Shown piece after piece: positions 1-8,711 of a stretch of 64,000 nt of DNA. The translations under genes were made by a program, and so were the position numbers. This stretch comes from Sphingobacteriaceae bacterium (lineage in GTDB: Bacteria; Bacteroidota; Bacteroidia; Sphingobacteriales; Sphingobacteriaceae). The notes under the pieces were generated by a model. That model was not told the DNA's origin, ran no database searches, and saw nothing but the letters and a program-made list of their open reading frames with translations. Every line of letters begins with the position of its first letter. Position 1 is the stretch's first letter. The stretch spans positions 1 to 64,000 of the forward strand of contig CANHRG010000006.1 of the NCBI GenBank assembly GCA_947463785.1, given 5' to 3'.

Positions 1-13
1 CACTTTTAATTAA

Positions 14-89
14 GCGGAAGTAGCTCAGTTGGTAGAGCGATAGCCTTCCAAGCTATAGGTCGCGAGTTCGAACCTCGTCTTCCGCTCCA
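14..89 (+). tRNA. tRNA-Gly (anticodon TCC)
   Basis: A full cloverleaf can be folded: acceptor GCGGAAG (14-20) pairs with CTTCCGC (79-85), the anticodon stem ATAGC/GCTAT encloses loop CTTCCAA giving anticodon TCC (glycine GGA codons), and the T arm carries TTCGAAC. The 3' CCA is encoded (87-89), unlike the two other tRNAs in this window. It lies 11 bases before tRNA-Thr and probably shares a transcript with it and tuf; the promoter is outside the window. Confidence 0.95.
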
Positions 90-100
90 CAAAGCGATTA

Positions 101-172
<72 letters not shown>

Positions 173-227
173 CAAAAACTTTAAATACAACAAATACAAA
201 CAAAAATTAACCTTAGAATTAAACAAA

Positions 228-1415
228 ATGGCAAAAGAAAAATTTGACCGTAGTAAACCACACTTAAACATTGGTACTATCGGTCACGTTGACCACGGTA
301 AAACTACCTTAACAGCTGCTATTACTAAAGTATTAGCTGATGCAGGTTTGTCAGAAGCTCGTTCATTCGATTCAATTGACTCAGCTCCTGAAGAAAAAGA
401 AAGAGGTATTACAATCAATACCGCTCACGTAGAGTACTCTACTGCAACTCGTCACTACGCACACGTTGACTGTCCAGGTCACGCTGACTATGTAAAAAAC
501 ATGGTTACTGGTGCTGCTCAGATGGACGGTGCAATCTTAGTAGTTGCTGCTACTGACGGTCCGATGCCTCAAACTCGTGAGCACATCCTATTAGCTCGTC
601 AGGTAGGTGTACCTGCTTTGGTTGTTTTCATGAACAAAGTAGATATGGTTGACGATCCAGAATTATTAGAATTAGTAGAGATGGAAGTTCGTGAATTATT
701 ATCATTCTACGATTTCCCAGGAGATACTATCCCAGTTATTCAAGGTTCTGCCTTAGGTGGTTTGAACGGTGATGCTAAGTGGGTTGCTAAAATTATGGAG
801 TTAATGGATGCGGTTGATAACCACATTCCAATTCCTCCACGTTTGACAGATCTTCCATTCTTGATGCCAGTTGAGGACGTGTTCTCAATCACTGGTCGTG
901 GTACAGTAGCAACTGGCCGTATCGAGCGTGGTGTGATCAACTCAGGTGATGCAGTAGACATCTTAGGTATGGGTGCTGAGAACTTGAAATCAACCGTAAC
1001 CGGGGTAGAGATGTTCCGCAAAATCTTAGATTACGGTGAAGCTGGTGATAACGTAGGTTTATTGTTACGTGGTATTGAGAAAACCGATATCCGTCGTGGT
1101 ATGGTTATCTGTAAACCAGGTTCTGTAACTCCTCACACTGAATTCAAAGCTGAGGTTTACGTATTATCAAAAGCTGAAGGTGGTCGTCACACGCCATTCT
1201 TCAACAAATACCGTCCACAATTCTATTTCCGTACCACAGACGTAACTGGTGAAATTTCACTAGCTGCTGGTGTAGAAATGGTTATGCCTGGTGATAACGT
1301 AACGATCACTGTAAAATTGATCAACGCTATCGCGATGGAAAAAGGTTTACGTTTCGCTATCCGTGAAGGTGGTAGAACCGTAGGTGCCGGACAGGTAACT
1401 GAAATCTTGAAATAA
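228..1415 (+). CDS. tuf: Elongation factor Tu
   Basis: EF-Tu is the cytoplasmic GTPase that delivers aminoacyl-tRNA to the ribosomal A site. The 395-residue protein shows the G-domain motifs in order: GHVDHGKT (19-26, P-loop), DCPGH (81-85, switch II with the catalytic His) and NKVD (136-139, guanine specificity), followed by the two beta-barrel domains and a normal C-terminus. Length is that of ordinary bacterial EF-Tu. It follows tRNA-Gly and tRNA-Thr and is closed by a terminator before tRNA-Trp, so it is probably expressed as a tRNA-tuf unit. The start ATG has no clear Shine-Dalgarno sequence but an A-rich leader, usual in Bacteroidota. Nothing is missing or unusual. Confidence 0.99.
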   Translation: MAKEKFDRSKPHLNIGTIGHVDHGKTTLTAAITKVLADAGLSEARSFDSIDSAPEEKERGITINTAHVEYSTATRHYAHVDCPGHADYVKNMVTGAAQMDGAILVVAATDGPMPQTREHILLARQVGVPALVVFMNKVDMVDDPELLELVEMEVRELLSFYDFPGDTIPVIQGSALGGLNGDAKWVAKIMELMDAVDNHIPIPPRLTDLPFLMPVEDVFSITGRGTVATGRIERGVINSGDAVDILGMGAENLKSTVTGVEMFRKILDYGEAGDNVGLLLRGIEKTDIRRGMVICKPGSVTPHTEFKAEVYVLSKAEGGRHTPFFNKYRPQFYFRTTDVTGEISLAAGVEMVMPGDNVTITVKLINAIAMEKGLRFAIREGGRTVGAGQVTEILK

Positions 1416-1444
1416 TATATTTCAAATAAAAGGTTAATTGGATA

Positions 1445-1477
1445 ACATAAGTCCGCGAAAGTGGACTTATGTTTTCT
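1445..1477 (+). terminator. Intrinsic terminator after tuf
   Basis: ACATAAGTCCGC (1445-1456) pairs with GTGGACTTATGT (1461-1472) around a GAAA tetraloop, followed by TTTTCTT. The 12-bp stem with a GNRA loop and U-tract 30 bases after the tuf stop is a convincing rho-independent terminator. It separates tuf from tRNA-Trp-secE, although no TAnnTTTG promoter is evident between the hairpin and the tRNA, so some read-through is likely. Confidence 0.85.
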
Positions 1478-1490
1478 TGTTAATTGAAAT

Positions 1491-1561
1491 ACGGGAATAG
1501 TTCAATGGTAGAATAGAGGTCTCCAAAACCTTTGATCAGGGTTCGAATCCTTGTTCCCGTG
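1491..1561 (+). tRNA. tRNA-Trp (anticodon CCA)
   Basis: Acceptor ACGGGAA (1491-1497) pairs with TTCCCGT (1554-1560); discriminator G1561. The anticodon stem GAGGT/ACCTT contains loop CTCCAAA, anticodon CCA for tryptophan. The T loop is TTCGAAT. CCA is not encoded. The tRNA starts only 14 bases after the tuf terminator and is 17 bases upstream of secE, the conserved tuf-trpT-secE-nusG order. Confidence 0.95.
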
Positions 1562-1577
1562 CTAAGAAAAGAAACAA

Positions 1578-1772
1578 ATGACTAAAGTTGTTGAATTTAT
1601 AAAAGAATCGTACAACGAGATGACCCAGAAAGTAAGCTGGCCTACTTGGTTAGAATTACAAAATTCTGCCGTATTGGTTTTGGTTGCTTCCATCCTGATT
1701 GCATTGATCATTTTAGGTATGGATGAATCTGCTGGTAATGCGTTGAAACTTTTATACAAATCTCTTGCTTAA
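1578..1772 (+). CDS. secE: Preprotein translocase subunit SecE
   Basis: SecE clamps SecY in the SecYEG translocon of the inner membrane. This is the short, single-span type (64 residues): an amphipathic N-terminal segment with the conserved E-M-x-x-V-x-W-P-T-W core (EMTQKVSWPTW at about 14-24), then one hydrophobic helix (about 32-50). The C-terminal tail after the helix is short. Its position between tRNA-Trp and nusG is the standard one and supports the call. nusG begins 13 bases downstream, so the two are cotranscribed. Confidence 0.95.
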   Translation: MTKVVEFIKESYNEMTQKVSWPTWLELQNSAVLVLVASILIALIILGMDESAGNALKLLYKSLA

Positions 1773-1785
1773 ATTTTAGATAAAG

Positions 1786-2328
1786 ATGAGTAGTCAATTG
1801 AAATGGTATGTGGTTAGGGCGGTAAGCGGCAAAGAGAAAAAAGTAAAACAATACTTGGAGGCGGAAGTAAACCGTCTGGGTATAAGCCATTTAATTCCGC
1901 AAGTATTAATCCCTATGGAGAAATACTTTCAGATGAAAGATGGAAAAAAAATTGCTAAAGAACGTAACTACTATCCTGGATATGTGCTGATTGAAGCTGA
2001 TCTGGATGCCGAATTACAACACGTGATCAAAAACATCAACAGTGTAATCGGTTTCTTGGGAGATAAGGCCGGAACTCCGGTACCAATGCGTCAGGCAGAG
2101 GTAAATCGAATTCTGGGTAAGGTAGACGAAATGGCCGAGCAAAGTGAAGTAATGAACGTTACACACTATGTAGGTGAGCAGGTGAAAGTGACCGATGGTC
2201 CGTTCAATGGCTTTAGTGGTGTAATTGAAGAGGTAAATGACGAGAAGAAGAAACTGAAAGTAATGGTTAAAATCTTCGGTCGTCGTACACCACTTGAGTT
2301 AAACTACATGCAAGTAGAGAAAGAGTAG
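1786..2328 (+). CDS. nusG: Transcription termination/antitermination protein NusG
   Basis: NusG binds the RNA polymerase clamp and couples transcription to Rho or the ribosome. The 180-residue protein has the NGN domain from about residue 5 (KWYVVRAVSGKEKKVKQYL) including PGYVLIEADL near residue 64, and a C-terminal KOW domain with VTDGPFNGFSGVIEEVN (about 129-145). Length and domain order are normal. It lies between secE and rplK; the following 198-base gap contains an inverted-repeat element described separately. Confidence 0.97.
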   Translation: MSSQLKWYVVRAVSGKEKKVKQYLEAEVNRLGISHLIPQVLIPMEKYFQMKDGKKIAKERNYYPGYVLIEADLDAELQHVIKNINSVIGFLGDKAGTPVPMRQAEVNRILGKVDEMAEQSEVMNVTHYVGEQVKVTDGPFNGFSGVIEEVNDEKKKLKVMVKIFGRRTPLELNYMQVEKE

Positions 2329-2332
2329 ATTA

Positions 2333-2463
2333 TAGTATTTAGTACAGAGTATTGAGTACAGAGATATAACTAATCTATATAAAGAAATTAAAACGAGTTT
2401 GCGTAGGGCAGAACGGGTTTACAGAGCATAGCTCAATACTCAATACTAACTACTCAATACTCC
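2333..2463. repeat. Inverted-repeat element in the nusG-rplK gap
   Basis: The left arm (2333-2365) contains AGTATTTAGTA and AGTATTGAGTA; the right arm (2429-2463) contains CTCAATACT and TACTCAATACT, the reverse complement. About 63 bases separate them, so the transcript could form a long stem-loop. A further ATTGAGTATT copy lies at 2501-2510, just before rplK. A relative with the same arm motif and the same CTAACTACTCA string lies between rpoB and rpoC. The element has no reading frame. It may be a palindromic intergenic repeat family or an RNA processing/regulatory site; the function is unknown. Confidence 0.7.
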
Positions 2464-2526
2464 AAGACCTTAAATGTTACATAGCTTCCAACTTACTAAC
2501 ATTGAGTATTAACAAATTAATTTAAA

Positions 2527-2970
2527 ATGGCAAAAGAAGTCGAAGCGTTAGTAAAATTACAAATCAAGGGCGGAGCCGCAAATCCATCGCCTCCAGTAGG
2601 ACCTGCTTTAGGTGCTAAAGGGGTAAACATCATGGAGTTTTGCAAGCAATTTAATGCTCGTACCCAAGATAAGCCAGGTAAAGTATTACCGGTTGTAATT
2701 TCCGTGTATGCCGACAAGTCATTCGATTTTATCATCAAAACCCCTCCTGTAGCTATTCAATTATTGGAAGTTTCAGGACAAAAAAGTGGGTCGGCAGAGC
2801 CAAACCGTAAAAAAGTTGCCAGTGTAAGCTGGGAGCAGGTTGAAGCAATTGCTAAAGATAAAATGTCTGACTTGAATGCCTTTACCGTAGAATCGGCCAT
2901 GAAAATGGTTGCCGGTACAGCACGCAGTATGGGAATTACCGTAAATGGTAACGCACCCTGGAATAATTAA
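2527..2970 (+). CDS. rplK: 50S ribosomal protein L11
   Basis: L11 forms the GTPase-associated centre of the large subunit together with L10 and L7/L12. The 147-residue sequence shows the proline-rich N-terminal domain (about 12-35, [19 protein letters not shown]) that contacts translation factors, and the C-terminal 23S rRNA-binding domain ending in [10 protein letters not shown] (about 130-139). Length and motifs are standard. It opens the ribosomal part of the operon after an unusual repeat-bearing gap; rplA follows 22 bases later. Confidence 0.98.
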   Translation: MAKEVEALVKLQIKGGAANPSPPVGPALGAKGVNIMEFCKQFNARTQDKPGKVLPVVISVYADKSFDFIIKTPPVAIQLLEVSGQKSGSAEPNRKKVASVSWEQVEAIAKDKMSDLNAFTVESAMKMVAGTARSMGITVNGNAPWNN

Positions 2971-2992
2971 TTAACAAAAATCAGTTTAAGAA

Positions 2993-3691
2993 GTGGCTAG
3001 ATTAACAAAAAATCAAAAATTGGCACAATCTAAAATTGAGGCTGGTAAAGCATATACTTTACAACAGGCAGCTGCCTTAGTAAAGGATATTACTACCACT
3101 AAATTTGATGCTTCTGTTGACTTGAATGTACGTTTAGGCGTAGATCCTCGTAAAGCAAATCAAATGGTGCGTGGTATAGCAACCCTTCCTCATGGAACCG
3201 GTAAAACTGTTCGCGTTTTGGCCTTAGTAACTCCTGATAAGGAAGAAGAAGCTAAAGCTGCAGGTGCAGATTACGTAGGTTTAGATGATTATATTGCCAA
3301 AATTGAAGGCGGATGGACTGACATTGATATCATTATTACCATGCCTAGTGTGATGGCAAAAGTAGGTAAATTGGGCCGCGTATTAGGTCCACGTAACCTG
3401 ATGCCGAATCCAAAGTCGGGTACAGTAACTACTGAAGTAGGTAAAGCTGTTTCTGATGTAAAAGGCGGTAAGATCGATTTCAAAGTAGACAAAACAGGTA
3501 TCATCCATACCTCAATCGGGAAAGCATCCTTTCCTGCCGATAAAATTTACGAGAATGCGTTAGAAGTAATTCAAACCATCTCTAAATTAAAACCGTCAGC
3601 TGCAAAAGGTACTTATTTTAAGAGCATTTTTATATCCTCTACAATGAGTCCTGGAATCCAAATCGAAACTAAAACTATAGCAGGAATCTAA
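2993..3691 (+). CDS. rplA: 50S ribosomal protein L1
   Basis: L1 forms the mobile stalk that helps release deacylated tRNA and in many bacteria represses its own operon. The 232-residue protein has the hallmark [16 protein letters not shown] (about 131-146) and the conserved C-terminal rRNA-binding region. The start is GTG at 2993; the protein begins MARLTKNQK, which matches the family and no in-frame ATG lies nearby. It is 2 bases from rplJ, so translation of the two is probably coupled. Confidence 0.98.
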   Translation: MARLTKNQKLAQSKIEAGKAYTLQQAAALVKDITTTKFDASVDLNVRLGVDPRKANQMVRGIATLPHGTGKTVRVLALVTPDKEEEAKAAGADYVGLDDYIAKIEGGWTDIDIIITMPSVMAKVGKLGRVLGPRNLMPNPKSGTVTTEVGKAVSDVKGGKIDFKVDKTGIIHTSIGKASFPADKIYENALEVIQTISKLKPSAAKGTYFKSIFISSTMSPGIQIETKTIAGI

Positions 3692-3693
3692 TC

Positions 3694-4212
3694 ATGAGAA
3701 AAGAAGAAAAACAAGATGTTGTTCTTGCTTTAAAAGAGCAGATGGAAAGCTTCGGTAATTTTTATATTGCCGATACTGCCAACCTGACTGTAGCAGCTGT
3801 GAATGATATTCGCCGCAAATGTTTCGACAACGGAATCAAAATGCAGGTAGCAAAAAACACCTTGATTAAAAAGGCGATGGAAGCCGCATCAGGTGATTAT
3901 GCTGAATTGTACGATGTGCTTAAAGGTTCATCAACCCTTATGTTCTCCAACACAGGTAATGCTCCGGCAAAACTGATCAAATCGTTGAGAGCAAGTGGTG
4001 ATAAACCGGTATTGAAAGCAGCGTATATCGACAGCGCTATCTACATTGGCGATAACCAGTTGAACGCTCTGGTAAACTTGAAATCAAGAGAAGAGCTTAT
4101 TGGCGAAATCATTGGCTTGTTACAATCTCCTGCCAAAAATGTGGTTTCAGGCTTACAGTCTGGAAAAGGCAAGTTAGCAGGTATTGTTAAAGCATTAGAA
4201 CAAAGAGGTTAA
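3694..4212 (+). CDS. rplJ: 50S ribosomal protein L10
   Basis: L10 anchors the L7/L12 dimers to the ribosome. The 172-residue protein carries the N-terminal rRNA-binding domain (MRKEEKQDVVLALKEQ..., with NTLIKKAM near residue 56) and the C-terminal alpha-helix (KNVVSGLQSGKGKLAGIVKA) that binds L7/L12 dimers. The gene starts 2 bases after rplA, leaving no room for the long rplJ leader that L10 binds in enterobacteria, so any feedback must act elsewhere. Confidence 0.97.
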   Translation: MRKEEKQDVVLALKEQMESFGNFYIADTANLTVAAVNDIRRKCFDNGIKMQVAKNTLIKKAMEAASGDYAELYDVLKGSSTLMFSNTGNAPAKLIKSLRASGDKPVLKAAYIDSAIYIGDNQLNALVNLKSREELIGEIIGLLQSPAKNVVSGLQSGKGKLAGIVKALEQRG

Positions 4213-4271
4213 CAGACACCTTAAGTCTGAGTAATTAGAAACAAAGTAATTAACGTTAAAAATTAAATAAA

Positions 4272-4655
4272 ATGGCAGATTTAAAATCGTTTGCTGAGCA
4301 ATTGGTAAACTTAACAGTAAAAGAAGTTAACGAGTTAGCTCAAATTTTGAAAGATGAGTACGGCATTGAGCCTGCTGCTGCAGCTGTAGCTGTTGCTGCT
4401 CCTGCTGCTGGTGGCGCTGCTGCCGGTGGTGCTGCTGAAGAAAAAACTAGCTTCAACGTATTCTTGAAAGACGCTGGTGGTCAGAAACTGGCAATTGTAA
4501 AATTAGTGAAAGACTTAACCGGTTTAGGTTTGAAAGAAGCTAAAGACTTAGTTGATGCTGCTCCAGCAGAATTAAAAGCTGGCGTATCTAAAGACGAGGC
4601 TGATGCTTTGAAAAAACAATTAGAAGAAGCCGGAGCAGTTGTTGAGATTCAATAA
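4272..4655 (+). CDS. rplL: 50S ribosomal protein L7/L12
   Basis: L7/L12 is the stalk protein that recruits and stimulates the translational GTPases. The 127-residue protein has an N-terminal dimerisation helix (about 1-32), an Ala/Gly-rich flexible hinge (about 36-57) and the C-terminal factor-binding domain with [20 protein letters not shown] (about 76-95). Everything is normal for the family. It is followed by a hairpin at 4681-4706 and then rpoB. Confidence 0.98.
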   Translation: MADLKSFAEQLVNLTVKEVNELAQILKDEYGIEPAAAAVAVAAPAAGGAAAGGAAEEKTSFNVFLKDAGGQKLAIVKLVKDLTGLGLKEAKDLVDAAPAELKAGVSKDEADALKKQLEEAGAVVEIQ

Positions 4656-4680
4656 TCTGATACTCAATAATTAATGGCCC

Positions 4681-4706
4681 TAGACTCCGGTTTTCACCGG
4701 GGTCTA
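4681..4706 (+). promoter_or_regulatory. Hairpin in the rplL-rpoB gap (possible attenuator or processing site)
   Basis: TAGACTCCGG (4681-4690) pairs with CCGGGGTCTA (4697-4706) over ten base pairs, with one T-G pair and a TTTTCA loop. It is followed by TTGCCATTTG rather than a U-run, so it is not a full terminator. In enterobacteria the equivalent gap carries a partial attenuator and an RNase III site that set the ribosomal protein to polymerase ratio. A similar role here is inferred from position only. Confidence 0.55.
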
Positions 4707-4807
4707 TTGCCATTTGTATAAGGCTCATTTTTGTTTGACTTACAAATCCCGTGAAATTCGGGGAAAACAAGTCGCGGTTTAATTATTAAACTAAAATTCT
4801 CAATCCC

Positions 4808-7800
4808 TTGGCAAACAAAAATATTCATACCGAAAGAGTCAATTTTGCAACCAGCAAGCATGTGTTGGATTATCCTGACTTTCTGGATGTGCAATTGCAA
4901 TCATTCAGGGAATTCTTTCAGTTAGAGACCACTTCAGATAACCGTCATCAAGAAGGGTTATTCAAAGTATTCTCAGAAAACTTCCCAATTTCTGATTCCC
5001 GAAACATATTTGTTTTAGAGTTTTTGGATTATTTCGTAGATCCACCACGCTACGATATTCAGGAATGTATTGAACGTGGTTTAACTTACAGTGTTCCGTT
5101 AAAAGCCAAATTACGTTTGTCTTGTAACGATGAAGAACACGAAGATTTTGAAACGATTGTTCAAGACGTGTATTTGGGTACCATCCCGTACATGACTCCA
5201 AAAGGAACTTTCGTAATTAATGGTGCCGAGCGTGTAATCGTATCTCAATTACACCGTTCACCAGGTGTGTTCTTTGGCCAAAGCCGCCACACCAACGGTA
5301 CCAAATTATATTCAGCCCGTGTAATTCCTTTCAAAGGATCGTGGATCGAGTTTGCAACAGACGTAAACAACGTTATGTATGCCTACATCGATCGTAAGAA
5401 AAAGTTCCCTGTTACTACTTTATTGCGTGCAATTGGTTACGATTCTGATAAAGATATCCTGGAATTATTCGAATTGGCCGATGAGGTAAAAGTGAGCAAA
5501 TCAGGTCTGAAGAAATTCGTAGGCCGTAAGCTTGCTGCCAGAGTACTGAAATCATGGGTAGAAGATTTCGTGGACGAAGATACCGGTGAGGTAGTTTCTA
5601 TTCCACGTAATGAAGTGATTTTAGAGCGTGAAACCGTTCTAGATGACGATAATATCGATTTAATCATTGATGCAGGAGCTAAATCTATCATTCTTTCTAA
5701 AGAAGATAGCAGCCACACCGGTGATTATACCATCATTTACAATACCTTACAAAAAGATACTTCTAACTCAGAGAAAGAAGCGGTAGAGCACATTTACCGT
5801 CAGTTACGTAACGCTGAACCACCAGATGAGGAAACTGCTCGTGGTATCATCGACCGTTTGTTCTTCTCTGACAAACGATACGATTTGGGTGATGTGGGTC
5901 GTTACCGCATTAACCGCAAATTAGGCTTAGATACACCGGATGACACGAAAGTGTTGACCAAGGCTGATATCATTGCCATTGTGAAATATTTGATTAAGTT
6001 GATCAACTCCAAAGCCGAGGTGGATGATATTGATCACTTATCAAACCGTCGTGTACGTACCGTAGGCGAGCAATTGTATGCGCAATTCGGTGTTGGTTTA
6101 GCCCGTATGGCTCGTACCATCCGTGAGCGTATGAACATTCGTGATAACGAAGTGTTTACACCAACCGATTTGATTAATGCTCGTACCTTATCTTCTGTGA
6201 TTAACTCGTTCTTCGGAACCAACCAGTTGTCACAGTTTATGGATCAAACCAACCCATTGGCAGAAATTACGCACAAGCGTCGTTTATCAGCCTTAGGTCC
6301 AGGTGGTCTATCACGTGAGCGTGCAGGTTTCGAGGTTCGTGACGTACACTATACGCATTATGGTCGTTTATGTACCATTGAAACTCCGGAAGGACCGAAC
6401 ATTGGTTTGATTTCATCACTTTGTGTGCATGCCAAAATCAACAATTTAGGTTTTATCGAAACGCCTTACCGTAAGGTGAAAGATGGTCGTGTAGTTGTAG
6501 AAGAACCTGTAGTTTATCTTTCTGCCGAAGATGAAGACGGTAAAACTATTGCTCAGGCCAATGCACAATACGATGATAAAGGAAAATTTGCCGATCCACG
6601 TGTAAAAGCACGTTACGAAGGTGACTTCCCGGTTATCGAACCAGAGCGTTTGGATTACATGGATATTGCCCCTAACCAAATTACCTCTATTGCCGCTTCG
6701 TTGATTCCGTTCTTGGAACACGATGATGCGAACCGTGCGTTAATGGGATCAAACATGCAACGTCAGGCTGTGCCTTTGTTGCGCCCTGAAGCACCAATTG
6801 TAGGTACCGGTTTGGAAGGCCGCGTAGCCAGTGATTCTCGTACCCTGATTAATGCCGAAGGCAATGGGGTGGTAGAATACGTAGATGCCAACGAAATCCG
6901 TATTCGCTACGAGCGCAATGCTGATGATGTGTTGGTTTCTTTCGATGGTGAAGTGAAATCTTATCCATTAATCAAATTCAAGAAAACTAACCAAAGTACC
7001 TGTATCAACTTGAAGCCTATTGTTAAAAAGGGTCAGAAAGTAGAAAAAGGACAAGTACTTTGTGAAGGATATGCTACTCAGAATGGCGAATTAGCCTTGG
7101 GTCGTAACCTGAAAGTGGCCTTCATGCCATGGCAAGGGTACAACTTCGAGGATGCGATCGTGATTTCTGAGCGTGTTGTATCTCAAGATATCTTTACTTC
7201 TATCCACATTGAAGAATTCGAACTCGAAGTTCGCGATACTAAACGTGGAGAAGAAGAATTAACTCCAGATATCCCTAACGTTTCTGAAGAGGCTACAAAA
7301 GACTTGGATGAAAACGGGGTTATCCGTGTTGGTGCAGAGGTGAAAGAAGGTGACATCCTGATAGGTAAAATTACTCCAAAAGGAGAGTCTGATCCTTCAC
7401 CAGAAGAGAAATTATTGAGAGCCATTTTTGGTGATAAAGCAGGTGATGTGAAAGATGCATCTTTGAAAACGCCTCCTTCTATCAATGGTGTGGTAATCGA
7501 TACCAAACTGTTCTCAAGAGCTAAAAAGACTACTAAAGCTGAAGAAAAAGCATTAGTAGAAAAATTAGACGCTCAACACGATAAAGCAGTTAAAGATTTG
7601 CGTGATAAGTTGGTTGAAAAACTATTCACAATTGTGAACGGAAAAACTTCTCAGGGAGTGTACAATGTTTACAAAGATATGCTTGTTGCCAAAGGTGTGA
7701 AATTTACGCAGAAAGTATTGGCTGATTTAGATTTTGCCAATATCAATCCAACTAAATGGACAACCGATGAGGATAAAAACGAGCTAATTAAGCAAGCTTT

Positions 7801-8617
7801 ACACAACTACAATATTAAACTGAATGAAGAATTAGGTGCTTACAAACGTGAGAAATTCGCGATTACCGTAGGTGACGAACTTCCTTCAGGTATCGTGCAA
7901 ATGGCTAAAGTTTACATCGCTAAGAAACGTAAGTTGAAAGTGGGTGATAAAATGGCCGGTCGTCACGGTAACAAAGGTATTGTAGCCCGTATCGTTCGTG
8001 ATGAGGACATGCCGTTCTTGGAGGATGGTACACCGGTTGATATCGTATTGAACCCACTTGGGGTGCCTTCACGTATGAACTTGGGTCAGATCTACGAAAC
8101 AGTATTGGGTTGGGCTGGAAAAGAATTGGGTATGAAGTTCTCTACTCCAATTTTTGACGGTGCAACACATCATGAAGTGGAAGACTGGGTAGCTAAAGCC
8201 GGATTGCCAGCTTCAGGGAGAACTTACCTGCACAATGGTTTAACCGGTGAACGCTTCGATCAGCCAACTACAGTAGGTATCATCTACATGCTGAAATTAG
8301 GTCACATGGTTGACGATAAGATGCATGCCCGTTCAATCGGTCCATACTCATTAATTACACAGCAGCCATTGGGTGGTAAAGCCCAGTTTGGTGGTCAGCG
8401 TTTTGGTGAGATGGAGGTATGGGCCTTAGAGGCATTTGGTGCAGCAAACATCCTTCAGGAGATCTTAACCGTGAAATCTGATGATGTAATTGGCCGTGCC
8501 AAAACTTACGAAGCGATTGTAAAAGGTGAAAACTTACCAACACCGTCTGTTCCTGAATCATTCAACGTATTGGTTCACGAATTAAGAGGTTTAGGTTTAG
8601 ATATCACATTAGACTAA
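4808..8617 (+). CDS. rpoB: DNA-directed RNA polymerase subunit beta
   Basis: The beta subunit forms one half of the RNA polymerase catalytic cleft. The 1269-residue protein shows the lobe regions, the rifampicin pocket ([20 protein letters not shown], about residues 473-492, then SALGPGGL) and C-terminal motifs such as [16 protein letters not shown] and [18 protein letters not shown]. The residues usually mutated to rifampicin resistance (Asp in FMDQ, His in THKRR, Ser in RLSALG) are wild type. The start is TTG at 4808: MANKN...RVNFA matches related RpoB N-termini, and the next in-frame Met lies more than 120 residues in. It is followed by an inverted-repeat element and rpoC. Confidence 0.99.
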   Translation: MANKNIHTERVNFATSKHVLDYPDFLDVQLQSFREFFQLETTSDNRHQEGLFKVFSENFPISDSRNIFVLEFLDYFVDPPRYDIQECIERGLTYSVPLKAKLRLSCNDEEHEDFETIVQDVYLGTIPYMTPKGTFVINGAERVIVSQLHRSPGVFFGQSRHTNGTKLYSARVIPFKGSWIEFATDVNNVMYAYIDRKKKFPVTTLLRAIGYDSDKDILELFELADEVKVSKSGLKKFVGRKLAARVLKSWVEDFVDEDTGEVVSIPRNEVILERETVLDDDNIDLIIDAGAKSIILSKEDSSHTGDYTIIYNTLQKDTSNSEKEAVEHIYRQLRNAEPPDEETARGIIDRLFFSDKRYDLGDVGRYRINRKLGLDTPDDTKVLTKADIIAIVKYLIKLINSKAEVDDIDHLSNRRVRTVGEQLYAQFGVGLARMARTIRERMNIRDNEVFTPTDLINARTLSSVINSFFGTNQLSQFMDQTNPLAEITHKRRLSALGPGGLSRERAGFEVRDVHYTHYGRLCTIETPEGPNIGLISSLCVHAKINNLGFIETPYRKVKDGRVVVEEPVVYLSAEDEDGKTIAQANAQYDDKGKFADPRVKARYEGDFPVIEPERLDYMDIAPNQITSIAASLIPFLEHDDANRALMGSNMQRQAVPLLRPEAPIVGTGLEGRVASDSRTLINAEGNGVVEYVDANEIRIRYERNADDVLVSFDGEVKSYPLIKFKKTNQSTCINLKPIVKKGQKVEKGQVLCEGYATQNGELALGRNLKVAFMPWQGYNFEDAIVISERVVSQDIFTSIHIEEFELEVRDTKRGEEELTPDIPNVSEEATKDLDENGVIRVGAEVKEGDILIGKITPKGESDPSPEEKLLRAIFGDKAGDVKDASLKTPPSINGVVIDTKLFSRAKKTTKAEEKALVEKLDAQHDKAVKDLRDKLVEKLFTIVNGKTSQGVYNVYKDMLVAKGVKFTQKVLADLDFANINPTKWTTDEDKNELIKQALHNYNIKLNEELGAYKREKFAITVGDELPSGIVQMAKVYIAKKRKLKVGDKMAGRHGNKGIVARIVRDEDMPFLEDGTPVDIVLNPLGVPSRMNLGQIYETVLGWAGKELGMKFSTPIFDGATHHEVEDWVAKAGLPASGRTYLHNGLTGERFDQPTTVGIIYMLKLGHMVDDKMHARSIGPYSLITQQPLGGKAQFGGQRFGEMEVWALEAFGAANILQEILTVKSDDVIGRAKTYEAIVKGENLPTPSVPESFNVLVHELRGLGLDITLD

Positions 8618-8700
8618 TAGTATTGAGTATGAAGTATTGAGTATTTAGACTAGGGCGTTTAGCCATCTAACTACTCACTACTTGATACCAAGTACTCAAA
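8618..8700. repeat. Inverted-repeat element in the rpoB-rpoC gap
   Basis: The left arm (8618-8650) reads AGTATTGAGTA, then a second AGTATTGAGTA; the right arm (8667-8700) holds CTAACTACTCA, ACTACTTGATAC and AGTACTCAAA, imperfectly complementary. The centre is GGC-GTTTA-GCC (8655-8664), a short loop. It uses the same arm motif as the nusG-rplK element, including the identical CTAACTACTCA. It fills almost the whole 94-base gap and must be transcribed between rpoB and rpoC. Confidence 0.7.
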
Positions 8701-8711
8701 ATAAAAGAGCT

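Noticed and set aside
8682-8711. Upstream TTG start for rpoC adding ten residues
   Set aside because: It lies in the repeat element, and ATG at 8712 gives the conserved N-terminus MSYKKDNK.
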